From: Flavobacteriales bacterium
GTDB lineage: Bacteria; Bacteroidota; Bacteroidia; Flavobacteriales_E; Vicingaceae
DNA: 64,000 bases
NCBI GenBank assembly: GCA_020635815.1
Contig: JACJZB010000004.1
Span: 186,001-250,000 of the forward strand
Direction: 5' to 3'
This document shows positions 36,968 to 44,546 of the stretch, piece by piece. The translations under genes and the position numbers were made by a program. Each line of letters starts with the position of its first letter. The first letter of the stretch is position 1. Below the pieces are notes generated by a model. It had not been told where the DNA came from and ran no database searches. It was given only the letters and a program-made list of their open reading frames with translations.

Positions 36968-37900
36968 TTATTTTTTTGCAATACTGCTTTGTTGTTTTTT
37001 AACCACATAAACACTGGCATTTTCTTCACCACCTTGAATTAATGCTACAGGAATGTACAAACCTTTGGATGTTGAGTTTTGTTGCAATTGAACCTTACCA
37101 AACATGCCTGATTTTAATTGATTGTCGTCTGTGTTTTTTACCAGAAATTGTACAGGAAAACTACCAGCGGGATTAGCTTGGCTTCCAACTGCAATAATTT
37201 TTCCTTGTAAAATTTGTTCTTTGTTATTGTCAGGAACAATGGGATAAGTATCACTTACTTTAAATAGGTTAATATCGTTTTCGGCAACAAAAATGGTAAA
37301 GCGTAATTGTTGAATTTCTGTAAGTTGCAGCAACGGTACGCCCGGAGCAGCAAAAGCTCCCGTTTCAGTCATTTTCATAGTAACTACACCATCAAAAGGA
37401 GCTTTAATTGTGGTTTTGGAAATTTGCTCTAACAAAGTAGCTCGTTGAATTTTTGCCGCTTGCAATCCCAAGGTAGCTTTTTCTAATTGCACGCCTTGTA
37501 TGGCATCAGCTTCAGCTAAAATGGTATAACGATTTACATCATTTTCAAGCCCTTTTACAGAAACTTCGGCTGCTTGCAATTGTAGTTTAAGCAAGGCATT
37601 ATCTAACTGAATTAAGGCTTGTCCTTTTTTTACTTCCGAACCTAAATCCACCAACATTTCGTTAATTTTTCCTTGAATATCAGCGGTAACTTTTACTTCT
37701 TTATTAGCTTCAAAAGTTCCTGCATAAGCAGTTTCGGTGGTTAATCCGCTTGATTTAACCGTTATCGTTTCAACTTCAATAGGAGCTTCTTTATCGTAAT
37801 GATAAATTCTATCTTCCGATTTGTTTTTATTGCTCGCTAATTTAAAAACGACTAAAGCAGTTATCATAATTCCTGCAATGATGTAGATGTATTTTTTCAT
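36968..37900 (-). CDS. RND efflux membrane-fusion protein, C-terminus cut by a frameshift
   Basis: This has 310 residues as read. It has an N-terminal membrane anchor (IIAGIMITALVVFKLA), a biotinyl-lipoyl-like hairpin (VTADIQGKINEMLVDLGSEVKKGQALIQLD, split around a coiled coil) and HlyD/AcrA-type beta domains. The normal gene would run on to a stop at 36846: restoring one A in the A7 tract at 36971-36977 continues the frame into KSKIQEKVLITAGIKAGDVVV, the usual end of this family. So it has lost about 40 residues. It links the RND pump to TolC in the periplasm. It lies between the intact TolC gene and the broken RND gene. Confidence 0.85.
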   Translation of the reverse strand: MKKYIYIIAGIMITALVVFKLASNKNKSEDRIYHYDKEAPIEVETITVKSSGLTTETAYAGTFEANKEVKVTADIQGKINEMLVDLGSEVKKGQALIQLDNALLKLQLQAAEVSVKGLENDVNRYTILAEADAIQGVQLEKATLGLQAAKIQRATLLEQISKTTIKAPFDGVVTMKMTETGAFAAPGVPLLQLTEIQQLRFTIFVAENDINLFKVSDTYPIVPDNNKEQILQGKIIAVGSQANPAGSFPVQFLVKNTDDNQLKSGMFGKVQLQQNSTSKGLYIPVALIQGGEENASVYVVKKQQSSIAKK

Positions 37901-37921
37901 GAGTTTATATTCTTTCTGTTA

Positions 37922-39253
37922 TTATTGTTTTACTGAAAAATTTCCGGTCAATTTTTTTAATTCTAAATCGGCTTTTAAATAGCCCACAATTGCCGAAAGG
38001 TATTGTTGTTGAATTTCTCTTAACGCATTATCTGCCATTAACACTTCGGTTAAATTTGCCGTACCTTGCTTTTGTTGTAAAATGGTTTTGCGGTAAATAT
38101 CTTCAGCCAATTGGACTTGTTTAAGCGTATTGTCAACCGTTTGTTTAGAAATTATTTTTTCGCTTAACGCATTTTCTGTTTGCATAGCAGTTTGGTCGTT
38201 GAGCAAGGTTAGTTGCAAATCGGCATTGTCAATTTCAAATTTCTTTTGGTTAATTTTTCGTTGGGTAACCGTTCCGTTAAAAAGTGGGTATTGCAACTTA
38301 ATTCCTGCAAAACTGATGGGGTAAAAATTTAAAAAATCGTTAGGTTGTTTATCATAACCAAAACCAGTTGTACCGTACATTCCAAACAATGCTAAACTAG
38401 GTAATCGAGAGCGTTTTATCGATTTTAATTCATTGCTTAATAAACGAGATTTGGTTTGAGCCAATTGTAAATCAACGTTATTGGTTGAGATTTGGTCTGG
38501 TTTTGTTTCAAAAACGATGCTTTGATCTACTTCAATGTTGGTGGTTAAAGGAAGTCCAACCATTATTTTTAAACCATTTAACACTTGTTGGTGTTTGTTT
38601 ATTAATAAGTCTCTTTGCGTTTGGAGTTGTTGCAGTTGCAAAGCAATTTTGGTAACATCCGTCTCTTTTGCCAATAGCTGACTTTTAAGTAAACTCATTG
38701 TTTTCAGTAAAGCACGATTGTTTTGAATGTTGCTGTCTAAAAATAAAATTTGATGTTGAAGAATTTGAGCATTGTAATACAAATTACTCACTTCAAAAAA
38801 CACTTGTTCTTCGGTTTTTTTATACTGTAAACTGCTTATTTCTGTAGCGAGTTTAGTCGTTACAATGTTGTTATACAATTGTGCATTATACAACGGCACA
38901 CTCAATTGCAAGTTTGCATTTATGTTGTGAGGTACGCCAAACTGAGCCTCTTTAAATTGTCCTTCTGGTGCTTGTGGATTAAAAGTAGATAAAGGCATTA
39001 ACTGATAAGGCAAATCTGTGAAATATTTGTATTCGCCATTAACATCCAATTTTGGAATTAAATTCGCCTGAACTTCTTTTCTTTTTTGTTCGCTAATTTG
39101 CTGGTTGTTTCTACTTATCTGTAAATTTTTATTAAGGATTAAAGCAGTATCAATACATTGTTGTAAACTCCATGTTTGGGCGTTTAAAATGCTTGTGCTA
39201 CTCAGAAGAACAAGTACTATTACTTTCTGTATGTGAGTGTTCACTAACTTCAT
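37922..39253 (-). CDS. TolC-family outer-membrane efflux protein
   Basis: This 443-residue protein has a signal peptide (ending ILNAQ). The mature protein shows the duplicated helical-barrel pattern of TolC proteins (long amphipathic helices with many Gln and Leu, SLQQCIDTALILNKNLQISRNN at the start) and short strand-rich parts (GFGYDKQPNDFLNFYPISFAGIKLQYPLFNG). It forms the outer-membrane channel of a tripartite efflux pump. The frame is intact, unlike its two partners downstream. It is in the TetR-led operon. Confidence 0.92.
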   Translation of the reverse strand: MKLVNTHIQKVIVLVLLSSTSILNAQTWSLQQCIDTALILNKNLQISRNNQQISEQKRKEVQANLIPKLDVNGEYKYFTDLPYQLMPLSTFNPQAPEGQFKEAQFGVPHNINANLQLSVPLYNAQLYNNIVTTKLATEISSLQYKKTEEQVFFEVSNLYYNAQILQHQILFLDSNIQNNRALLKTMSLLKSQLLAKETDVTKIALQLQQLQTQRDLLINKHQQVLNGLKIMVGLPLTTNIEVDQSIVFETKPDQISTNNVDLQLAQTKSRLLSNELKSIKRSRLPSLALFGMYGTTGFGYDKQPNDFLNFYPISFAGIKLQYPLFNGTVTQRKINQKKFEIDNADLQLTLLNDQTAMQTENALSEKIISKQTVDNTLKQVQLAEDIYRKTILQQKQGTANLTEVLMADNALREIQQQYLSAIVGYLKADLELKKLTGNFSVKQ

Positions 39254-39282
39254 TGGGTAAATTTTTTTTGTTTTTGAGATAA

Positions 39283-39711
39283 TTAACTTATCTCACAATT
39301 TAAGTTAACCGTTGTTTTAATCGAATTTGAAATTAAACAAGCAGATTCCGATTTGTGCAACACCCGTTCAGCTTTTTCTTTTTTGCTGATGTCGTTAATT
39401 TTTAACTTGGCATTGAGGTTTATTTCGGTCATTAAAAACTTGCCATCTACTTTATCTAAAATACCTTCTGCATCACAATCAAAAGATTCATATTCTAATT
39501 TTGAGTATTCGGCAATGGCTAAAAAAGTAGTCATAAAACAACTTAAAACCGATGCGGTAAATAAATGTTCTGGCGACCAAATACCTGGAATCCCTTTTTC
39601 AAATTCAGGAGGAGTTGCTACTTCAATTTTAGTAGGAAGCTCTGGTGATTCCATAATTCCTTTTCTTCCTTCTTCCCACTTTAGGGAAACGTTATAACTG
39701 TGTCTGTCCAT
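39283..39711 (-). CDS. OsmC-family peroxide/thiol protein
   Basis: This 142-residue protein has the OsmC/Ohr layout: GIPGIWSPEHLFTASVLSCFMTTFL with the first reactive Cys and ESACLISNSIK with the second. These two cysteines reduce organic hydroperoxides in the family. The PEHLFTASV and SACLISNS wording fits the OsmC branch more than Ohr. It lies 12 bases from the DUF302 gene and 30 from TolC on the same strand, so it is probably expressed with the efflux set, suggesting response to oxidised or reactive compounds. Confidence 0.9.
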   Translation of the reverse strand: MDRHSYNVSLKWEEGRKGIMESPELPTKIEVATPPEFEKGIPGIWSPEHLFTASVLSCFMTTFLAIAEYSKLEYESFDCDAEGILDKVDGKFLMTEINLNAKLKINDISKKEKAERVLHKSESACLISNSIKTTVNLNCEIS

Positions 39712-39722
39712 GATCTAATGTT

Positions 39723-40112
39723 TTAAAGACTATTTAAAAATCGCATTAATTTTTCCTGTACTTCTTTTGCTGGATCTTCTAAAGCAGGGTTTTCAACAGC
39801 ACCCATAGCTGCAGAAGGATCAATAACCGCAACTTCAACATTACCATTTCCTAATTCTCTTAACGTTACATTGCAAGGCAACATCGTGCTAATGGTTGGT
39901 TCTATGCTCAATACTTTATCTGCATAAACAGGATTACAGGCACCTAAAATGACATGAGGTAAATAATCTTTGTCCAGTTTTTTCTTCATGGTAGCTTGTA
40001 TGTCAATTTCGGTTAGTACACCAAAACCTTCTTTTTTTAATTCTTCTTCTATCATTGGGCGAAGAGTAGCGATAGTAGCTCCGCTAATTATTTTTGAGTT
40101 GTAATATTTCAT
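39723..40112 (-). CDS. DUF302 family protein
   Basis: This 129-residue protein has no signal peptide. It has the DUF302 pattern: EEELKKEGFGVLTEIDIQAT, LGACNPVYADKVL, LPCNVTLRELGNGNVEVAVIDP. The function of the family is not established; it often appears beside redox and detoxification genes. Two conserved cysteines (GAC and LPC) could serve a redox or metal role. It follows the DUF3365 gene after 4 bases and precedes OsmC after 11. Confidence 0.88.
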   Translation of the reverse strand: MKYYNSKIISGATIATLRPMIEEELKKEGFGVLTEIDIQATMKKKLDKDYLPHVILGACNPVYADKVLSIEPTISTMLPCNVTLRELGNGNVEVAVIDPSAAMGAVENPALEDPAKEVQEKLMRFLNSL

Positions 40113-40116
40113 AACT

Positions 40117-40740
40117 TTAGTTTTTATTCATTTCTACTACAAAAATCCCTCGTATCTCACCTTCGGCATAACCTGTGGCTTTATCGGCAGGATATAATTT
40201 CTTGATTTTGCTTAATGTTTTTGTATTTATTTGTTTTTCTGGAGTACCGTGGCACTGCAAACACATTTGATTGGTTACTATTGGGTAATAACCTACCATT
40301 TTTCCATCTAATTCCGTAAGCAATGGAAGATGTTCTTCACCTTTATCTTTGGCAGCATTCCAGCTATTAATGTATGCTAATTCAGCTTCATTTGCTTGAT
40401 TGTTAGCGTTTCTTGGTTTATCGCTAACCCGCTTAATTTTAGCACCCAACACTATCGACATGCTATCGGTAATTGGAATGGCTTCGATATTGCAAAATTC
40501 AACAGCTCCATCCGAGCCTCTTTCATTAATTGCCAAAGCTAAATTCTTTCCTAAACTGGCTTTTGTTTGCATGGCTAAACCTTTACCTGTTTCCAAATAA
40601 TTTACTTCAGGTTGAGGCTCTACCACCTCTTCAATAACCTTTTCTTCAGTTATTTGAGCTGAATCATCATTGTTTGTGCAACTTCCTAAAAAAGTGATTC
40701 CAGAGAAAAGAAGTGTTCCTATGATTAGTGTATTTTTCAT
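40117..40740 (-). CDS. c-type haem lipoprotein (DUF3365/Tll0287-like)
   Basis: This 207-residue protein has a lipobox (LGSCT). It has a DUF3365-type domain with a c-type haem motif MCLQCHGTP near residue 155, an ANEAELAYINSW helix, and the C-terminal GYAEGEIRGIFVVEM segment, all typical. Tll0287-like haem domains act in periplasmic redox sensing or electron transfer. It overlaps the next upstream lipoprotein gene by 4 bases (ATGA), so both are likely made together. It should need the cytochrome c maturation system, which is not in the window. Confidence 0.9.
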   Translation of the reverse strand: MKNTLIIGTLLFSGITFLGSCTNNDDSAQITEEKVIEEVVEPQPEVNYLETGKGLAMQTKASLGKNLALAINERGSDGAVEFCNIEAIPITDSMSIVLGAKIKRVSDKPRNANNQANEAELAYINSWNAAKDKGEEHLPLLTELDGKMVGYYPIVTNQMCLQCHGTPEKQINTKTLSKIKKLYPADKATGYAEGEIRGIFVVEMNKN

Positions 40741-41213
40741 TCGAAATAAGTATTAAATTCAACGAAGGCAGTTTTAAAATCATTATAAATTCTTTCTTGT
40801 TCCGTTAATTCAGTCGCTACATCAAATTGTTCTGATAGTTCAATAAAGGGCACTAGCCATTTGTGTAACTCATCATGTGCCTGACCTTCCATGGTGCAGC
40901 TAGAAGTTAATTCTATTAAATTTTCATCGATAGTTTTTGCTAAAGCAGTATAATCTTTACTTTCGGTACCTTCAAAACTGTTTACTGCTTTTTCTATGTT
41001 GCGGATATAAACAATCATCGTTTCCACTACTTTCCATTTGTTGCCATTATCCAAAACAATAGCTTCAAGTTCTTCATGATGATGTTCTGTTTCGGTTATT
41101 TCAATAGACGTTTCTGTTTCATGGGTAGCAACATCTTCTGTATTTTCTGAAGGAGAACTGCATCCAAAAATGATGACACTTAGTGTTAACGGTAAAATAA
41201 ATTTAATTTTCAT
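40737..41213 (-). CDS. Lipoprotein with a Cys-Met-His domain
   Basis: This 158-residue protein has a lipobox (FGCSS). An acidic His-rich linker follows (THETETSIEITETEHHHEE, about 28-48), then a helical domain with NGNKWKVVE, SCTMEGQAHDELHKWLVPF and a FNTYF end. The same domain forms the C-terminus of the haem-binding protein at 32781-33572. Cys, Met and His residues at matched places suggest a metal or haem ligand role, which is inference. I do not know a family name for it. Its place directly before a haem lipoprotein supports a shared function. Confidence 0.7.
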   Translation of the reverse strand: MKIKFILPLTLSVIIFGCSSPSENTEDVATHETETSIEITETEHHHEELEAIVLDNGNKWKVVETMIVYIRNIEKAVNSFEGTESKDYTALAKTIDENLIELTSSCTMEGQAHDELHKWLVPFIELSEQFDVATELTEQERIYNDFKTAFVEFNTYFE

Positions 41214-41598
41214 GGTTATTTTTTTTAATAATGTAATATGATAATAAAGTAAAACCTAAAGTTAAAGAAGTTCTAAAAATCATTGCTCCAACTGTTTTGG
41301 CTTCGTAAATCCCACCACTGTTGATGTGCATTAGTAATCCTAAAAAAGCAATTACTAAAATAGCTACTGAAACACTTAATAAATGGGTTGTCCATTTTTT
41401 TAATTTGATTAAACCTATTGCCGCAACCAAATAAAGAATGCTACTTATAAAGTTTGCCCAAACCACGAACAGCACATAGTTACCTTCTTTAGCCCTAATA
41501 CCAAACCAATCGAAAATTACTGATGAGCTTAAAAATAAGGTAAGCAACGCAAATAGCGTTAGAATAATTACTAAGATGTAGTGTAGTAGCTTTTTCAT
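41203..41598 (-). CDS. Small four-helix membrane protein
   Basis: This 131-residue protein has about four membrane helices (ILVIILTLFALLTLFLSSSVI, VLFVVWANFISSILYLVAAIGLI, LLSVSVAILVIAFLGLLMHI, GAMIFRTSLTLGFTLLSYYII). No named domain is recognised. It overlaps the TetR gene by 4 bases and the lipoprotein gene by 11, so it is co-translated with both. It could hold the lipoprotein or haem protein near the membrane, but no motif shows this. Confidence 0.65.
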   Translation of the reverse strand: MKKLLHYILVIILTLFALLTLFLSSSVIFDWFGIRAKEGNYVLFVVWANFISSILYLVAAIGLIKLKKWTTHLLSVSVAILVIAFLGLLMHINSGGIYEAKTVGAMIFRTSLTLGFTLLSYYIIKKNNHEN

Positions 41599-42179
41599 TT
41601 CTCAAGCATTTTAAGTAAGCCGTTTAATACTGAGTTTCCATCTTTTATTAAATCAGATTTATGTCCCGATAATTTCCATTTAAGTACCACCATACGCATG
41701 CTACCCATTATAATTGTAGTAATTGAACTTGTACTTAAAAGAGTATTAAAATCTCCATCTTCTTGTCCTTTTTTCACTACCTTTTCGATATTGGCTTGCA
41801 TTAAATTCATCATACTCGAAACCTTGTTAGCAAGATCTTTGTTAAACTGAAAAATACCTTCAGAAAAAATAACACTAATTATAGCAGGGTTTTTCATAAA
41901 AGTATTTAACTGATTATTAAAAATACTTTTTAATACATCTGCTGAAGGCTGATTGGTATTTTGCATTAAGACATTTAAACGCTCTTTCATCCCTAAAATA
42001 AAATAATTTAGAAGCCCTAACATGATTTCATTTTTCCCTTTAAAGTGCCGATACAATGCTGCTTCTGATAAATTTATATCAGCAGCTAAGCTTTTAATGG
42101 TTAATTCTTGTATGCCGTATTTATCAATACGTTGAGTCGCTGCTTCCATTATTTCTATTTGTCGTGCTGAAAAATTCAA
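41595..42179 (-). CDS. TetR/AcrR-family regulator (first of two)
   Basis: This 194-residue protein has an N-terminal TetR helix-turn-helix: QIEIMEAATQRIDKYGIQELTIKSLAADINLSEAALYRHFKGKNEI split over about 7-50, with the family's ALYRHF signature. The C-terminal ligand domain is unassigned. A palindrome 11 bases upstream of its start abuts a promoter -7 element, so it probably represses its own operon, which runs through haem, OsmC and efflux genes. It is about 45 percent alike by eye to the neighbouring TetR at 42252, showing a tandem duplication. Confidence 0.9.
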   Translation of the reverse strand: MNFSARQIEIMEAATQRIDKYGIQELTIKSLAADINLSEAALYRHFKGKNEIMLGLLNYFILGMKERLNVLMQNTNQPSADVLKSIFNNQLNTFMKNPAIISVIFSEGIFQFNKDLANKVSSMMNLMQANIEKVVKKGQEDGDFNTLLSTSSITTIIMGSMRMVVLKWKLSGHKSDLIKDGNSVLNGLLKMLEK

Positions 42180-42190
42180 TTTAAAAGTAA

Positions 42191-42213
42191 GTTAGTATTC
42201 ACTAACAAATGTA
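42191..42213 (-). promoter_or_regulatory. TetR promoter with palindromic operator
   Basis: The minus strand reads TACATTTG (42213-42206, consensus -7) directly followed by the palindrome GTTAGTGAATACTAAC (42206-42191), that is GTTAGT-N4-ACTAAC. The palindrome covers the expected transcription start, so a bound repressor would block the promoter. The start codon of the TetR gene is at 42179. This is a strong operator candidate. A half site (ACTAAC, 43562-43567) also lies before the SDR gene. Confidence 0.65.
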
Positions 42214-42251
42214 AGAATAATTTTGTTGTGAATATTTTTTTAGTAAAAAAA

Positions 42252-42842
42252 TTATTGTTTAGGACAAGTTAAAATCGTGTTAATAGTGTTCCATAAGGTT
42301 TCACCTTCCTTAATAAGCTCGAAATTAAAATCATTTAACCTCCATCTTAGAATGGTAAAACGCATACTTCCCATAATAACATCTGCTAATTGAGATGAAG
42401 AAATGTCGTTCCTAATTGTAGTATCGCTTTGACCCATAGCAATTATTTTTTCTAGTAAAACCTTCTTTTGTTCTAAAATAGATAAAACCATTTTAGACAA
42501 AGCTTCTTCATATTGAAAACTTGTTTCAGAAAAAATAACCATTACAATGGCTGGATTTTTCGAAAAATGAAAAAACTGGAAATTAAGAATGTCTTTAATT
42601 TTTTCTTTACCAGTGTGATTGCTTGTTAGAATTTGTTCTACACCATCTTTCATTATTTGTCGGTAATAACCTAAAACAGCTTGTAGTATTGCTGTTTTGT
42701 TATCAAAATGCCGGTATAGAGCGGGTTCTGAAAATCCAATTTCGGCAGCTAAATTTTTAGTGGTAAGATTTTGAATACCTTTTTGCCCAATTAAAATAGT
42801 TGCTGCTTCGATTATTTCTATTTGTCTTTTTGAATAGTTCAT
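42252..42842 (-). CDS. TetR/AcrR-family regulator (second of two)
   Basis: This 196-residue protein has the same TetR N-terminal helix-turn-helix (QIEIIEAATILIGQKGIQ, AAEIGFSEPALYRHFDNKTAIL) as the neighbouring regulator, and similar spacing in the ligand domain (NPAIVMVIFSETSFQYEE against NPAIISVIFSEGIFQFNK). It lies 11 bases after the SDR gene and 72 before the other TetR. It may act on the same GTTAGT-type sites or have diverged to sense a different ligand. Confidence 0.88.
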   Translation of the reverse strand: MNYSKRQIEIIEAATILIGQKGIQNLTTKNLAAEIGFSEPALYRHFDNKTAILQAVLGYYRQIMKDGVEQILTSNHTGKEKIKDILNFQFFHFSKNPAIVMVIFSETSFQYEEALSKMVLSILEQKKVLLEKIIAMGQSDTTIRNDISSSQLADVIMGSMRFTILRWRLNDFNFELIKEGETLWNTINTILTCPKQ

Positions 42843-42853
42843 GAAGCAAAAAC

Positions 42854-43549
42854 TTAATAATTTTTATCCAACGGTTTTATTACAATTTCTTCAATATTAG
42901 CATTTTTAGAAATATGTAAACAAGTTTTTACTGTTTCGGCAATATCTTCTGGTTGAACAAATTTTTCTTTTGGAGCAATAATGCCTTCCCAACTCGAAGT
43001 GTTAATAGAGCCAGGATAAATAGCGGTTACTTTTACGTTATGTTCTCTCATTTCTTCTCGCAACACATCATTAAAACCTTTCAAGGCATGTTTAGAAATG
43101 GTGTAGCTTGCAGCATCAACTCTTGGTGACAAACTCAAAACAGAGCAAATATTAAAAATATGACCAGAATTGTTATTGCCCATATTTATCGCTATCAATT
43201 TTGTAATGTAATAAGCGGCATTTAAATTAGTGTTTAACATCAATTCTAAATCGCTTTCACTATCGGTTAGTCTCCCAATATCGTACTTTCCAATGTTGTT
43301 AATTAATAGATCTATTTTAGAAAACTTATCAATAATACTTCTTGAAAAATGAAGTGCTTCTTCTTTAATTGATAAATCGGCTTGATGTATAAAGATAGAA
43401 ACATTGAATGTCGATTCTAATTCTACTTTAAGTTCTTCTAAATCTGATAAACTACGAGAACATAAGGCTAAACCATATCCCTCTTTGGCAAGCATTATAG
43501 CTAATGCTTTACCTACTCCTCGTGTTGCTCCTGAAATTACTGCTATCAT
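42854..43549 (-). CDS. SDR-family oxidoreductase
   Basis: This 231-residue protein has the classical short-chain dehydrogenase pattern: AVISGATRGVGKAL (a TGxxxGIG-type nucleotide loop) at the start, NNIGKYD, and SYTISKHALKGFN with Tyr and Lys of the YxxxK catalytic motif. It would reduce or oxidise a small carbonyl or alcohol using NAD(P)H. The substrate is unknown. It heads the minus-strand run leading to the two TetR genes. A -7-like TATTTTTG (43561-43554) ends 4 bases before its ATG. Confidence 0.9.
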   Translation of the reverse strand: MIAVISGATRGVGKALAIMLAKEGYGLALCSRSLSDLEELKVELESTFNVSIFIHQADLSIKEEALHFSRSIIDKFSKIDLLINNIGKYDIGRLTDSESDLELMLNTNLNAAYYITKLIAINMGNNNSGHIFNICSVLSLSPRVDAASYTISKHALKGFNDVLREEMREHNVKVTAIYPGSINTSSWEGIIAPKEKFVQPEDIAETVKTCLHISKNANIEEIVIKPLDKNY

Positions 43550-43604
43550 ACATCAAAAATAACTAACTTTATCTGATTTTTTAAATTAAGCAGATACATA
43601 GTTT

Positions 43605-44546
43605 ATGGTTAACAAAATAGTTTATTATTTATTGATTTTACCCATTTCTTATTTACCTCATTTTTTATTGTATCGAGTTTCTGACTTTGCTTATTTTATG
43701 ATGTTTCATGTGTTGGGTTACCGTAAAAAGGTGGTTTATGGAAATATTAGAAATTCATTTCCTGATAAAACACCAAAAGAACATCACCAAATTGCAAAGA
43801 AATTTTACGCTCATTTTTGCGATGTAATTTTAGAGGGGCTTAAAGGTTTTACCATTTCTAAAAAGGAATTAAACAAGCGATTTAAAGTAAAAGATAGAAC
43901 GATTGTAGATAAACTTTATGAGGAAGGGAAAGATATTGTTTTTGTTGGAGGGCATTATAATAATTGGGAAATTTTAGCCTTAGGTGTTTCTATGCAAATG
44001 CGTCATTTACTAATAGGTATATACAAGCCGTTAAGTAATAAATATTTTGATAAAAAGATGCAAACATCTCGCCAACGCTTTGGGATGAGATTATGCCCGA
44101 TGAGTCAAACAAAAAAATACTTTGAAAAAGATTTTGGACGACCAAAAGGAATCATATTTGGGATGGATCAAAGTCCGTCTAATCCTAAAAAAGCACATTG
44201 GATGACCTTTTTAAACCAAGATACAGCCGTTTTTTATGGAGCAGAAAAATATGCCAAAGAGTATAACTTGCCGGTTGTATATGGGGTAATTCATAAACCA
44301 AAAAGAGGGTATTATGAAGCAGAGTTTAAACTAGTGACAGAAACGCCAAATGAAATGGGACAGGGTGAAATTATTGAAAAAGCACATCGGTTTTTAGAAG
44401 ACGATATAAATGAGTTACCGCAATATTGGTTGTGGACTCATCGAAGATGGAAACATAAAAAGCCTCCCCTAACCCTCCGTAAAATCGGAGCAGGCTCTCC
44501 CAAGGAGGGGGATAATCTCCGTAGAGAAAGCCAAGATAAAAAATGA
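43605..44546 (+). CDS. LpxL/HtrB-like lipid A acyltransferase with a repeat-derived tail
   Basis: This 313-residue protein has an N-terminal membrane anchor and the LpxL-type motif GGHYNNWEI (HxxxxE, near residue 119), GMDQSPS, and the usual end LPQYWLWTHRRWK. It likely adds a late acyl chain to lipid A. The last ~28 residues (after HRRWKHKK) come from a dispersed DNA repeat at 44459-44533 read in frame (PPLTLRKIGAGSPKEG); family members normally stop soon after HRRWK. The stop overlaps the start of the next gene by ATGA. The three plus-strand genes here form an operon. Confidence 0.88.
   Translation: MVNKIVYYLLILPISYLPHFLLYRVSDFAYFMMFHVLGYRKKVVYGNIRNSFPDKTPKEHHQIAKKFYAHFCDVILEGLKGFTISKKELNKRFKVKDRTIVDKLYEEGKDIVFVGGHYNNWEILALGVSMQMRHLLIGIYKPLSNKYFDKKMQTSRQRFGMRLCPMSQTKKYFEKDFGRPKGIIFGMDQSPSNPKKAHWMTFLNQDTAVFYGAEKYAKEYNLPVVYGVIHKPKRGYYEAEFKLVTETPNEMGQGEIIEKAHRFLEDDINELPQYWLWTHRRWKHKKPPLTLRKIGAGSPKEGDNLRRESQDKK
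44459..44533. repeat. Dispersed repeat read as the tail of the acyltransferase
   Basis: AAAGCCTCCCCTAACCCTCC starts the block, which also holds a CTCCG/CGGAG hairpin (44475-44479, 44486-44490) and an AAGGAGGGGGA end. It resembles the element at 49375-49412 in reverse orientation and supplies the acyltransferase C-terminus. Confidence 0.65.
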
